Positions 1-7,953 of a DNA stretch of 64,000 bases are shown here, one piece after another (position 1 is the first letter of the stretch; each line of letters begins with the position of its first letter). Both the position numbers and the translations under genes were made by a program. This stretch comes from Bryobacter aggregatus MPL3 (GTDB lineage: Bacteria > Acidobacteriota > Terriglobia > Bryobacterales > Bryobacteraceae), in NCBI RefSeq assembly GCF_000702445.1, contig NZ_JNIF01000003.1, forward strand, positions 248,001 through 312,000. Direction: 5' to 3'. Below the pieces are notes generated by a model. It worked only from the letters and a program-made list of their open reading frames with translations, had not been told where the DNA came from and did not search any database.

Positions 1-93
1 GAAGCAAACAACTACCGGTTCTCGAGCCTGGTGCTCGAAGTCATCCGCAGTCTTCCGTTCCAGATGACACGTAAGGAAAAGAGCAAATCATGA
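1..93 (+). CDS. DUF1592/DUF1585-type protein, C-terminal end only
   Basis: The first 30 codons of the window are open and end at TGA 91-93. The peptide contains YRFSSLVLEVIRSLPFQ, which resembles the C-terminal DUF1585 motif of the large DUF1592/DUF1588/DUF1585 proteins common in Planctomycetes and Acidobacteria. Those proteins are exported and often carry a cytochrome c-like domain. The stop overlaps the next start in an ATGA arrangement, and the next gene is DUF1552, the usual partner of this family. The two were therefore probably co-transcribed. The rest of the gene lies upstream of the window. Confidence 0.75.
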   Translation, partial: EANNYRFSSLVLEVIRSLPFQMTRKEKSKS

Positions 94-1433
94 TCATCAC
101 CAAGAAGCATCTTGCCCGTAGAACTTTTCTGCAAGGGATGGGCGCAGCAATCGGCCTACCGATGCTGGACGCCATGACGCCTGCGCTCAGCGCGACGCAC
201 AAGTCCCCGGTGCGCATGGCATTTACTTATATTCCGAATGGCGTCACCTACCGGGATTGGAAGCCAAAGACCGTTGGCTCGAATTTTGAGTTCTCGCCGA
301 TTCTGAAGCCGTTGGAGAAGTATCGCGAGGACCTGCTGGTGCTCTCCGGCCTCGATCACCACAATGCCGAGGCATTGGGTGACGGTGGCGGCGACCATGC
401 CCGCGCAGGCGCCTGCTTCCTCACCGGCGTCCATCCGCGCAAGACGGCCGGCGCCGACATCCAGTCCGGGATTTCCGTGGACCAGATTGCGGCCAAGAGC
501 CTCGCATCCATGACACGCATCAGTTCGCTCGAACTGGGCTGTGAGGATTCGCGCACCGTCGGCGGTTGCGATTCCGGCTACAGTTGCGCCTATACGAACA
601 GCATCTCGTGGCGGGGGCCGCAGACGCCGATGGCGCCTGAGACAAACCCGCGCGTTGTCTTTGAACGCCTCTTTGGCGACGAAGACTTCTCTGCTTCGCC
701 AGAACAGCGCGCGCAGAAAGCGCAGCAGCGCAAGAGCATTCTCGACCTGGTGCGGCAACGCACGCAAAGTTTGGTGGGCGATCTGGGAGCTGCCGACAAG
801 CGCAAGATCGATGAGTATCTGACCGGCATTCGTGAGTTGGAACAGCGCATCCAGATGGCCGAGAAGGACCAGCGCCGCTTTGTGCCCGAGATGGAGAAAC
901 CGACTGGGGTCCCGGTCGCCTTTGCCGACTACATCAAGATGATGTTCGACCTGCAGGTGCTCGCCTTCCAGGCCGACGTGACCCGTGTTTCCACCTTGCT
1001 GTTTGGGCGCGAGGCGAGTGTCCGCACCTACAACGAGATCGGTGTTTCCGATCCGCATCATCCGCTATCGCATCATCGGAACATTCCCGAGAATCACGAC
1101 AAGCTGACGAAGATCAATACCTTCCACACCACCCTTTACTCGTACTTCCTCGATAAGATGAAGGCCACAAAAGATGGTGATGGAACGCTACTCGATCACT
1201 CGATGCTCGTCTATGGCGGCGCAATCTGTGACGGCAACAGCCATTCGCATTCGAATCTGCCGATCCTGCTGGCAGGACGTGGTGATGGCCGTCTCAAGCC
1301 CGGCCGCCACATCGAGTACCCGAAGGGCACTCCGACAACGAACCTCTACCTTTCGATGCTCGAACGGATGAACGTTCCGACGGAGAAGCTCGGCGATTCC
1401 ACCGGACAACTGGAACATTTGACGGAACTCTAA
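90..1433 (+). CDS. DUF1552 domain-containing exported protein
   Basis: A 447-residue protein with a twin-arginine signal (RRTFLQG at about residues 10-16, then a hydrophobic stretch ending LSA), so it is probably exported folded by Tat. The body matches the DUF1552 family in length and character (for example the SGLDHHNAEALGDGGGDHAR region and the late VYGGAICDGNSHSHSNLPI region). This family is almost always encoded next to DUF1592 proteins, as here. The molecular function is unknown. The start is fixed by the 4-bp overlap with the upstream stop. The next gene begins 2 bp after its stop, so it belongs to the same operon. Confidence 0.85.
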   Translation: MIITKKHLARRTFLQGMGAAIGLPMLDAMTPALSATHKSPVRMAFTYIPNGVTYRDWKPKTVGSNFEFSPILKPLEKYREDLLVLSGLDHHNAEALGDGGGDHARAGACFLTGVHPRKTAGADIQSGISVDQIAAKSLASMTRISSLELGCEDSRTVGGCDSGYSCAYTNSISWRGPQTPMAPETNPRVVFERLFGDEDFSASPEQRAQKAQQRKSILDLVRQRTQSLVGDLGAADKRKIDEYLTGIRELEQRIQMAEKDQRRFVPEMEKPTGVPVAFADYIKMMFDLQVLAFQADVTRVSTLLFGREASVRTYNEIGVSDPHHPLSHHRNIPENHDKLTKINTFHTTLYSYFLDKMKATKDGDGTLLDHSMLVYGGAICDGNSHSHSNLPILLAGRGDGRLKPGRHIEYPKGTPTTNLYLSMLERMNVPTEKLGDSTGQLEHLTEL

Positions 1434-1435
1434 AC

Positions 1436-2218
1436 ATGAAATCTCTTTGGCTGCTTCCACTGGCCGCTTGTCTTGCACAAGCGGCCCATTACAACATCCC
1501 GCTCTGGGATCAAGGCAAGGTCCCACTCTCGGTGGGCGACGGCCCACTCGATCAGCCGTTTCTGACGGTCTTTTCTCCGCCCGCAGGGAAGGCAAACGGC
1601 TCTTCGGTCGTGATCGCTCCCGGTGGCTCGAACATCATGCTGATGTATGGCGCGGAAGGTATGGAGATCGCCGAACGCTATAACGAATGGGGCGTCACTG
1701 CCTTTGTTCTGACCTATCGGCTCTCGCCTCGCTATGACGCGAAGGCCCGTACGCTCGATGGCAAACGTGCGATGCAGATTGTGCGCTCGAAGGCTGCCGA
1801 GATGAAGCTGGACCCGAAGCGCGTTGGCTTCATCGGATTTTCCGCTGGCTCTGAGACCGCCCGCTATACGGTGGCAACTGCAACCGCAGGCGACCCGAAC
1901 AGCCCCGACCCAGTCGAGCGCTTTGGCTCAAAGCCCGATTATGTCGGCTTGATCTATAGCACCGGGCGTCCAACGCCTGGCGAAGAGTTGAAGAACTTCC
2001 CGCCGGTGTTTCTTTGCGCAGCGCAGTTTGATCGTGGTCCGGCACTGGGATCGGCTCAGTTCTTCACCGACTTGACCAAGGCTGGAGCGATTGCGGAACT
2101 GCACTTGTATCAGAAGGGGCGTCATGGCTTTGGCGCGGCGTTTGGCTCGAGCGAATTCGGGCAGTGGATGGATGTGCTGCAGCACTTCCTGTCAGAAGGC
2201 GGGTTTCTCGGCAAATGA
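1436..2218 (+). CDS. secreted alpha/beta hydrolase (esterase-like)
   Basis: A 260-residue protein with a short signal peptide (about residues 1-17). The fold elements of a BD-FAE or acetyl-xylan-esterase-like alpha/beta hydrolase are visible: an oxyanion region APGGS, the nucleophile elbow GFSAGS with Ser about 136, an acid in AQFDRG (Asp about 199) and His about 230 in GRHGFG. It probably cleaves ester groups of carbohydrates in the periplasm; the substrate is inferred only from family resemblance. It sits 2 bp after the DUF1552 gene, and its stop overlaps the start of the FGE-like gene, giving a four-gene secreted-protein operon. Confidence 0.8.
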   Translation: MKSLWLLPLAACLAQAAHYNIPLWDQGKVPLSVGDGPLDQPFLTVFSPPAGKANGSSVVIAPGGSNIMLMYGAEGMEIAERYNEWGVTAFVLTYRLSPRYDAKARTLDGKRAMQIVRSKAAEMKLDPKRVGFIGFSAGSETARYTVATATAGDPNSPDPVERFGSKPDYVGLIYSTGRPTPGEELKNFPPVFLCAAQFDRGPALGSAQFFTDLTKAGAIAELHLYQKGRHGFGAAFGSSEFGQWMDVLQHFLSEGGFLGK

Positions 2219-3051
2219 AGATTCTAGTTTCGGCTCTATTGGTAGCGTCTGCCTTTGCGGCGACCAAACCCGGTGCAGTAGTCAATGACGGCTATGGCGA
2301 TTTTGTCTATGTGCCTGCCGGAGCCTTCAAGATGGGCGATAACTTTGGAGAGGGCCATGAGCGGGAGCGGCCTGTTCATAACGTCACGCTCGATGCCTAT
2401 TACATTGGCAAGTTCGAGGTGACCAATGGGGAATGGCGCAAGTTCCGCGATGATCCGGGCTATGACGATCCGAAGTATTGGCCCAACAAACGGCCGGTGC
2501 CGAAGGACCAGGTGCCCTATTGGACGAGCGCTCCGAATCACGGTGGAGGCACGCCTGATAGCGACAATTACCCGGTGATGGGGATCAACTGGGATTCGGC
2601 TGTGGCCTATTGCAATTGGCTCAGCGCGAAGACGGGCAAGAAGTATCGGCTGCCCACCGAAGCGGAATGGGAGAAGGCGGCACGGGGTACCGACCAGCGG
2701 AAGTACCCGTGGGGGAACAACATCGACCACAGCTATGCGACTTATGTGAGTGGTCCGCAGTTTGTAACCGCAACGGCAACCGGTGTGAATCAGAAGGGCG
2801 CGTCGCCCTATGGAGCGCAGGACATGGCAGGCAATGTCATGGAGTGGTGCTCCGATTGGTATAGCAAGGATTACTATGCGAAGTCACCGGTCAAGAACCC
2901 GAAAGGGCCAGATACCGGGGCGTATCGTGTAGTTCGTGGTGGCACCTTCTTTGAAGAGGCTTTCGATTTGCGTAGTTCGCGCCGGACTGCGGCGTGGCCG
3001 AGCTTTCAGGCCCATCGCATGACGGGCTTCCGCGCCGTTCGCGAGCCATAG
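2215..3051 (+). CDS. formylglycine-generating-enzyme-like (SUMF1) protein, secreted
   Basis: The start at 2215 gives a 278-residue protein with a signal peptide (MKILVSALLVASAFA) and an ATGA overlap with the upstream hydrolase. An upstream in-frame ATG at 2164 would lie inside that gene. The SUMF1/FGE fold is clear: VYVPAGAFKMGD, VTNGEWRKF, RLPTEAEWEKAARG, DMAGNVMEWCSDWY and the terminal VRGGTFF...GFRAVRE. The C-terminal cysteine pair that true formylglycine-generating enzymes use near RGG is absent (the stretch reads RGGTFFEEAFDLRSSRR). It is therefore probably not a sulfatase activator but a related binding or iron-enzyme fold. Its role beside the DUF1552 and DUF1592 genes is unknown. Confidence 0.85.
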   Translation: MKILVSALLVASAFAATKPGAVVNDGYGDFVYVPAGAFKMGDNFGEGHERERPVHNVTLDAYYIGKFEVTNGEWRKFRDDPGYDDPKYWPNKRPVPKDQVPYWTSAPNHGGGTPDSDNYPVMGINWDSAVAYCNWLSAKTGKKYRLPTEAEWEKAARGTDQRKYPWGNNIDHSYATYVSGPQFVTATATGVNQKGASPYGAQDMAGNVMEWCSDWYSKDYYAKSPVKNPKGPDTGAYRVVRGGTFFEEAFDLRSSRRTAAWPSFQAHRMTGFRAVREP

Positions 3052-3071
3052 AGCGATAGAATCAGAGCACG

Positions 3072-3497
3072 ATGAAGACTCTGATTCTGCTGTTGATTGC
3101 AAGCTTCGGCTTGTTCGCCGACGATGTCATGCCGAAGGACGGCAAGAAGTATCACGTGATCTTCGAGATGTCGAACGGCGAGCAAGCCCGGCTGGAAGGC
3201 GTCATCCGGAATATCAATAATCTTAAAATTGCCCTGGGTGCAGAGAACGTGGTTGTCGACATCGTTCTGCACGGCGGGGCAATTGATTCTTATACCAAGG
3301 AAAAATCGACGCTCGCCGAGAAGTGGGATCAGCTCGCCAAGAGTGGGGTGGAACTGCTGGCCTGCAGCAATTCGATGAAGATGCGGAAGATCTCGAAGGA
3401 ATCGTTGCTGCCTGGGGTGAGGATGGTGGATTCAGCGGTGGCCGAACTCGTGAGGAAGCAACAGGCGGGCTGGCAGTATTTGCGGAATGCGGACTAG
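3072..3497 (+). CDS. DsrE-family protein with signal peptide
   Basis: A 141-residue protein. The N-terminus is hydrophobic (MKTLILLLIASFGLFADD), which suggests export. The remainder resembles periplasmic DsrE/DsrF-like proteins: a beta-strand YHVIFEMSN, NNLKIALG, VDIVLHGGAID, and a late conserved ELLACSNSMK with a cysteine. DsrE proteins relay sulfur or act as small-ligand proteins; no specific function can be read here. It begins 20 bp after the FGE-like gene and probably ends this operon, since the next features lie on the other strand. Confidence 0.75.
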   Translation: MKTLILLLIASFGLFADDVMPKDGKKYHVIFEMSNGEQARLEGVIRNINNLKIALGAENVVVDIVLHGGAIDSYTKEKSTLAEKWDQLAKSGVELLACSNSMKMRKISKESLLPGVRMVDSAVAELVRKQQAGWQYLRNAD

Positions 3498-3507
3498 GAA
3501 GCCAGGC

Positions 3508-4261
3508 TCACTTTTTTACAGGCGCCTTTTGAAACCACCCACTGTCTGAGTTGTCTGTTTTCTTTTCGACTGGGGGAGCGAGAGTTGTAGTGAAACTGAA
3601 ACTCGCGACGGAACTAGGACTTGGCGCAGGAATCACCGAATTCATCCGCCCGCCCACACCCTGGAAATTGATCATGTAGTAGCGCACGACCGGATCGTAA
3701 AGCAAACGATAGGACATAGTCCGGCCGGTGCCGAGTTCGCTGAGGGCTCGGAGCAGAACGGTTCTGGCAGGCTCTCCAGTCGAATGGAGCGTCATTCGTT
3801 GCGTCGGCATAAAGGGAGATTCGCCGAATGCGATCTTGCAGCCGGCGAACTTGGATACGGCTTCGAGGATCAGGCGAAGCGCTTCCTGTGCGGGTTGCGA
3901 GTCGATCTCGATGGAGATGGGAGTGGATAGGACGGAAGAGACGCTGCCTGCAAGACTCCCCTTTCATCCGCGACGCTTTGGGGAGTCACGAAGAAACGAT
4001 TGCCTTCCCGATCCAGACGAAACTCGTGGTGCAGGCCGGTGGAGGGGAAGGCCTCCACTGCCACTTGGATTGCAGATTCGGCTGGCGCGTTCAGGCGCTC
4101 AACACGGAAGACGGCTCGACGCTGCACCAGCAGTTTGAAGTTGTTTTTTTGATTCCATCCGTAGCCACATCCTCGAGATCTCCTCGAAATGCGTAACGAG
4201 GATCTTCATAGTGGATCGGCAGCCCAAACTGCGCTTCCAATCTGTCGAGAAGGGCCGCCAT
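3508..4261 (-). pseudogene. frameshifted hypothetical gene (secretin/STN-like character)
   Basis: The minus strand encodes one protein in three successive frames. It starts at ATG 4261 (MAALLDRLEAQFGLPIHYED). At a run of seven T (4144-4150 on the plus strand) the frame must change, after which NNFKLLVQRRAVFRVERLN continues. Around 3940-3955 it must change again, giving STPISIEIDSQPAQEALRLI and finally the tail ending KAPVKK at 3508. One extra base at the T7 run restores the first junction. No signal peptide is present, and an in-frame stop lies just upstream, so the N-terminus may also be lost. The repeated short alpha/beta units recall STN-type domains, but I do not recognise the family. Confidence 0.6.
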
Positions 4262-4321
4262 CGGCCGGTGATCTTCTACGGAAATACGCTGCCCTCCTGC
4301 CGCAGTCTATCGAACTTCGAG

Positions 4322-5071
4322 TTACGGCTTACACTTGTCTCTGGTGAAGGTCCAACCCTCTTCATTGCAGTGGAGGATCACGGAATCCCAGCAGACCTTC
4401 GCGCCGACCTCGATGCTCTTTGCTTCCCAGAGGCAGCCGGTGGGCTTGGGCATTGGCTTCTCTGCCGCGAGGCGAACTAGGCGCTCCTCCAAGCCTTTTG
4501 CGCTCCAATCGGGCTTCGCCCAGACGTCTTCGTAACGCAACACTCGCAGCTCCGGGAAGAGCTTCGGGAGTTCATTGTCGGCGAAGGCGCCGGCTGGCCA
4601 AACCCGGCGCGTGTCGAGATGCCGGTCTTCAATCAGGACCAAGCCGCCGGGCTTGAGTGCGCGGGTCACTCTTGGAGCAATTGATTTGGTTGGCTCATAC
4701 AGGAGCACGATCAGGTCCCACTTCGCTTCACCAAAATCAAATTGCTCAAAGCTCGTGACCTGTGTGTGCAGCCGCAGGCCGAGTCGAGCGGCTTCTCGAT
4801 TGGCGTGTTTGACGCCCTCGTCCGCACTATCGATGCCCGTCACCTCCCAACCTTGCTGCGCCAGATAGATGGCGTTGCGGCCCTGTCCCATGCCGACATC
4901 CAGCGCCGCACCCGGCTTTCGATTTCGCAGTATTTCCACCAGAAACGCGTTGGGCTGCTTCGAGAAGATTTCGCCCACTTCGCCGCGATAGATGGGGTTG
5001 TATTCGTTTGCCTGCGCCGAGACCAAGCTACAAAGCACTACCAGGAAGACGACCAGCCGCAAGCAAGACAT
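4322..5071 (-). CDS. exported class I SAM-dependent methyltransferase
   Basis: A 249-residue protein. It begins with a convincing signal peptide (about residues 1-21, ending VSAQA). A class I methyltransferase core follows: motif I as ALDVGMGQGRNAIYLAQQG, then EVTGIDSAD as the acidic ribose-binding strand, and WDLIVLLYEPT as the motif IV strand. Methyltransferases are normally cytoplasmic because SAM is, so the signal peptide is odd. The gene is intact but lies between two frameshifted genes on the same strand. The substrate is unknown. Confidence 0.75.
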   Translation of the reverse strand: MSCLRLVVFLVVLCSLVSAQANEYNPIYRGEVGEIFSKQPNAFLVEILRNRKPGAALDVGMGQGRNAIYLAQQGWEVTGIDSADEGVKHANREAARLGLRLHTQVTSFEQFDFGEAKWDLIVLLYEPTKSIAPRVTRALKPGGLVLIEDRHLDTRRVWPAGAFADNELPKLFPELRVLRYEDVWAKPDWSAKGLEERLVRLAAEKPMPKPTGCLWEAKSIEVGAKVCWDSVILHCNEEGWTFTRDKCKP

Positions 5072-5104
5072 GGAAGAAACTCTAACGCGCGCGGCCCGAG
5101 AAGG

Positions 5105-5747
5105 CTAGCGATTGAACTCGATCGTCAGGTTGACGACGTTCTTTTGATTGGGGTCGATCGAGCTCCGCACTCAAGCCCTTCAGACGATAGCTACCCATCA
5201 GGAATTGCGGACCACGCTCGACGTTGAGCCGCAGGTTCACGATGTCGCCGGGCTGAAAATTCATTTGATTGTCGATCTTCGAAGCCAGATAGCCAGCGGA
5301 TCTGAGCGTCTGCCACATCTCGCCAATCGACTTCTCGATCAGCCGCAAGTCAGCTGGCCTTCCGATCGGAAAGACCACCGCAGTGGCGAAGTCGCCTTCG
5401 GCGGATCGATTGCGGGCAGCTTCGTCCAGAGAGCCTCTTCCTCAACTCCAGGAATCTCAATCTCCGCCCTCTGCAATTCCGTGGGGTTCCTCAACTCTGA
5501 GCCTAAGGTCGTAGCCAGCCTTTCCATCTTGTGTCATCGCTTGATACTCGAAGCGGCAGTTGGTGAAAAACCAGAGCGCGCAATCTGCGTGCAGGCATCC
5601 TCAAAGGTAGCCGTGTCCGCCATCTGACCGAGTTGCAACTTCGAGAGCTGGAGACTGCCGCAAGCTGCAATCGCTGTTGCCGGAGGCGCTGCGCTTGAGG
5701 AGTGGGAACTGCTGTTGCCCCGTCGCCACTGAGGCGGTGGCGCTCAT
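5105..5747 (-). pseudogene. frameshifted POTRA/BamA-like outer-membrane protein gene
   Basis: Pieces of one protein appear in different minus-strand frames. They run in order: LQLGQMADTATFEDACTQIA, then TNCRFEYQAMTQDGKAGYDL, then a middle part ending near 5380, then SIGEMWQTLRSAGYLASKID with INLR/NVERGPQFLMGSYRLKG, and a terminal NQKNVVNLTIEFNR that reaches TAG at 5105-5107. This is the pattern of POTRA repeats in Omp85/BamA-like proteins. At least three frame changes are needed; one falls at a run of five A (5566-5570, plus strand), where one more base restores the frame. It starts just after the TetR gene and was probably the last member of that operon. Confidence 0.6.
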
Positions 5748-5765
5748 GAGACAGACGAGACGGCG

Positions 5766-6338
5766 CTACGCAGTCACTTTGGCGTTGGCGCGCCAGAAGA
5801 AGTCGACAATCTTCTCTGGCATCTCGGGGATGTTCTTTCGGAAGATGTGGTTGTACATCATCGAGCCGAGGAGAATGGCTACGGAACTTTCAAGGTCGAG
5901 ATCGCGCAGTTCCCCTCGTGCCACACCGTCCAGGAGAATGCGTTTCAACTGTTGCCGCGAGGGCTCCATCACCAGTTCGCGCCAAGCCAACCCGAAACTC
6001 TCATTGCGCGCGCTGTAGGCGATGAGATGAGGCATGATCCGCGAGCGGGCTTCGGCAAACTCCGGACGCGGCCTTCGGCTGAGCTGCCCCACCAGATCGG
6101 CACGCGTGTTGCCGGAGTTGAAGATCACCGGCTCCTGATCAAGCCCGTGGAGATGCCGCAAGACCTCGAGGCAGAGCGCCTCCTTATCGCGCCAATACTT
6201 ATAGATCGTGGCCTTGCTCACGCCGGAGGCTTCAGCGATGGCATCCATACTCGTCGCGTCGATCCCGCGCTCGCCGAAGAGCGCGATCGCAGCGTTAAGA
6301 ACCTGGCTGTGCGCCTGCTGACTCCGCGGTCTGGCCAT
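5766..6338 (-). CDS. TetR/AcrR-family transcriptional regulator
   Basis: A 190-residue regulator with the N-terminal helix-turn-helix of the TetR family (about residues 10-55: ALFGERGIDATSMDAIAEAS, GVSKATIYKYWRDKEAL). The C-terminal ligand-binding domain is less conserved and contains a TetR_C-like segment around MYNHIFRK. The start ATG at 6338 is 3 bp after the permease stop, so it is the third gene of an ATPase-permease-regulator operon. It probably represses that operon through the palindrome at 7882-7905 and responds to a compound exported by the transporter; both are inferences from arrangement. Confidence 0.88.
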   Translation of the reverse strand: MARPRSQQAHSQVLNAAIALFGERGIDATSMDAIAEASGVSKATIYKYWRDKEALCLEVLRHLHGLDQEPVIFNSGNTRADLVGQLSRRPRPEFAEARSRIMPHLIAYSARNESFGLAWRELVMEPSRQQLKRILLDGVARGELRDLDLESSVAILLGSMMYNHIFRKNIPEMPEKIVDFFWRANAKVTA

Positions 6339-6341
6339 CGC

Positions 6342-7085
6342 TTAGATCTGAATCCTCGAAAAGCAACGAGCGCCGAGGACGAGGAAGAAGGCCGCAGCGA
6401 GCGCGAGAACGCCGAAGTCCGTCAGCATGCCGAACTGGGTTGAAGCAATGAGGGCGCCGCGCAGACCATCGACTCCGTAGGTGAGTGGGTCCAGCTTGGT
6501 GACGATGGACAAGGCCAGCGGCAGATTGGTCAGGGGATAGAGCGCGCCCGAGAGGAAGAAGATCGGCATCACCAGGAAGTTCATCACCAACTGAAAGCCC
6601 TGCATGTCGACCAGCACGGAGCCAATCGCGGTGCCCATTGCAGCAAAGACAATCGCGATCATCGCCATGAACAGAATCCCGAGCGGGAGTTGCGTCCAGT
6701 CGGGCCGGAAGCCGGCGATCAGACAGACGATCAAAATGAGGGTACCTTGCAGCAGCGCGACCGTCGCGCCGCCGAGCGTCTTGCCGATCATGATGTGCAG
6801 GCGCGGGACGGGGGCGACGAGTGTCTCCTTGAGGAAACCGAATTGGCGGTCCCAGAGCAGGCCGACTCCCGAGAATACCGAGGAGAAGAGCACCGTCATT
6901 CCGATGACGCCCGGGGCGACGAACTGTAGATAGCTGCCGTTGCCCGCTTTGGCAAAGACGGGCCCGAGGCCGAAGCCGAGCACCAACAGATAGAGCAGAG
7001 GTTGGCCTAAAGAGGCGATGACCTGAGCCCTGGAGCGGCTGTACTTTTTCAGCTCGCGGAGCCAGAGGATGTAGATGGCAGTCAC
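6342..7085 (-). CDS. ABC-2 type transporter permease
   Basis: A 247-residue membrane protein starting at GTG 7085, eight bases after an AGGAG ribosome-binding site that lies in the end of the ATPase gene. The longer upstream reading frame overlaps the ATPase and is low-complexity, so I reject it. About six transmembrane segments are visible, with the ABC-2 family pattern (LWLRELKKYSRSRAQVIAS, FLKETLVAPVPR, FFLSGALYPLTNLP). Permeases of this DrrB/NodJ-like group pair with a DrrA-type ATPase to export drugs or lipophilic molecules, and the partner is immediately upstream. The substrate is unknown. Confidence 0.85.
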   Translation of the reverse strand: MTAIYILWLRELKKYSRSRAQVIASLGQPLLYLLVLGFGLGPVFAKAGNGSYLQFVAPGVIGMTVLFSSVFSGVGLLWDRQFGFLKETLVAPVPRLHIMIGKTLGGATVALLQGTLILIVCLIAGFRPDWTQLPLGILFMAMIAIVFAAMGTAIGSVLVDMQGFQLVMNFLVMPIFFLSGALYPLTNLPLALSIVTKLDPLTYGVDGLRGALIASTQFGMLTDFGVLALAAAFFLVLGARCFSRIQI

Positions 7086-7089
7086 GTGG

Positions 7090-7875
7090 TTATCTCCTGA
7101 ACATCTTTGCCATGTCGCGGAGCTGGGCGTTGGAATCGGCCTTCTCGTCGCGAATGGTGTTGCCGGTGAGGGCGAGGAAGGCGGCTTCGAGCGAGTCGGT
7201 CGCCGTCCGGGTTTTGATTTCTTGTGAGGTGCCCTCGGCAACAATGCGGCCGTGGTCAATGATCGCGATGCGATGGGCGACTCGATCTGCCTCGTCCATG
7301 TAGTGCGTGGTGAGAAAGACGGTGATCTTTTCGGTTTCGTTCAGCTTCTGGATGTGGCTCCAGAGCTGGTTGCGGGATTGCGGGTCGAGGCCGAGGGTGG
7401 GTTCGTCGAGGAAGAGAATCTTGGGGGTGTGGAGGAGGCCACGGGCGATTTCGAGACGACGCTTCATGCCGCCCGAGAAGGTCTTGACCTGCGAATCGCG
7501 GCGATCCCAGAGCTCGAAGGTTTTCATGAGCATCTCTGTACGCGAGATTCGCAGCTCGCGGGGCATGTGATAGAGCATGCCGTGGAGTTCCATGTTCTCG
7601 ATCGCGGTGAGGTCGGCGTCGAGGCTGGGGTCCTGAAAGACAATGCCAAAGCGCTTGCGGGCATCGTTCGGGTGCTGGGCGGGATCGAGACCGTCTAGCT
7701 CCACCGTGCCGGAAGTGGGCTGCAGCAGGGTGGTGAGCATCTTGATAGTGGTGGTCTTCCCTGCTCCGTTCGGGCCGAGGAAGGCGAAGATCTCGCCCTG
7801 ATGGACATCGAAGGAAAGGTTGTCGACCGCCGTCGAATCGCCGAACTTCTTCACGAGGTTGGTGGCGCGAATCAT
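7090..7875 (-). CDS. ABC transporter ATP-binding protein (DrrA-like)
   Basis: A 261-residue ATPase. Walker A is GPNGAGKTT (about residues 35-43), the Q-loop is FGIVFQDPSLD, the signature is FSGGMKRRLEIARGL, Walker B is ILFLDEPTLGLD, and the switch His is in VFLTTHYMDEAD. The sequence is typical of the daunorubicin-resistance/ABC-2 exporter group. It is the first gene of the operon ATPase-permease-TetR(-POTRA remnant). Its start codon lies six bases downstream of a palindrome that probably is the TetR operator, so expression is likely ligand-induced. Confidence 0.92.
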   Translation of the reverse strand: MIRATNLVKKFGDSTAVDNLSFDVHQGEIFAFLGPNGAGKTTTIKMLTTLLQPTSGTVELDGLDPAQHPNDARKRFGIVFQDPSLDADLTAIENMELHGMLYHMPRELRISRTEMLMKTFELWDRRDSQVKTFSGGMKRRLEIARGLLHTPKILFLDEPTLGLDPQSRNQLWSHIQKLNETEKITVFLTTHYMDEADRVAHRIAIIDHGRIVAEGTSQEIKTRTATDSLEAAFLALTGNTIRDEKADSNAQLRDMAKMFRR

Positions 7876-7881
7876 GGAACG

Positions 7882-7905
7882 ATACTAAACGATACCGTTC
7901 AGTAT
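7882..7905 (-). promoter_or_regulatory. palindromic operator, probably for the operon's TetR regulator
   Basis: The arms ATACTAAACG and CGTTCAGTAT are separated by the four bases ATAC. They match as an inverted repeat at 9 of 10 positions. The site sits directly upstream of the ATPase start at 7875, where it would cover a promoter. The length and the AACG-GTAT-CGTT core fit TetR-family operators. Binding by the regulator at 5766-6338 is inferred from proximity. Confidence 0.6.
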
Positions 7906-7912
7906 TGCAATA

Positions 7913-7948
7913 GGAAAAAGAAACGCTCCAGGCGAACCTGGAGCGTTT
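7913..7948 (-). terminator. intrinsic terminator after the molybdenum hydroxylase operon
   Basis: The arms AAACGCTCCAGG (7921-7932) and CCTGGAGCGTTT (7937-7948) form a perfect 12-bp stem with a CGAA loop. Read on the minus strand, the stem is followed by TTTCTTTTTCC. It lies 6 bp after the stop of the large-subunit gene, so it ends that minus-strand transcript before the ABC operon promoter. Confidence 0.85.
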
Positions 7949-7953
7949 GGGGA

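Noticed and set aside
6342-7259. Longer permease frame
   Set aside because: The upstream part overlaps the ATPase gene and is low-complexity. GTG 7085 with AGGAG is the better start.
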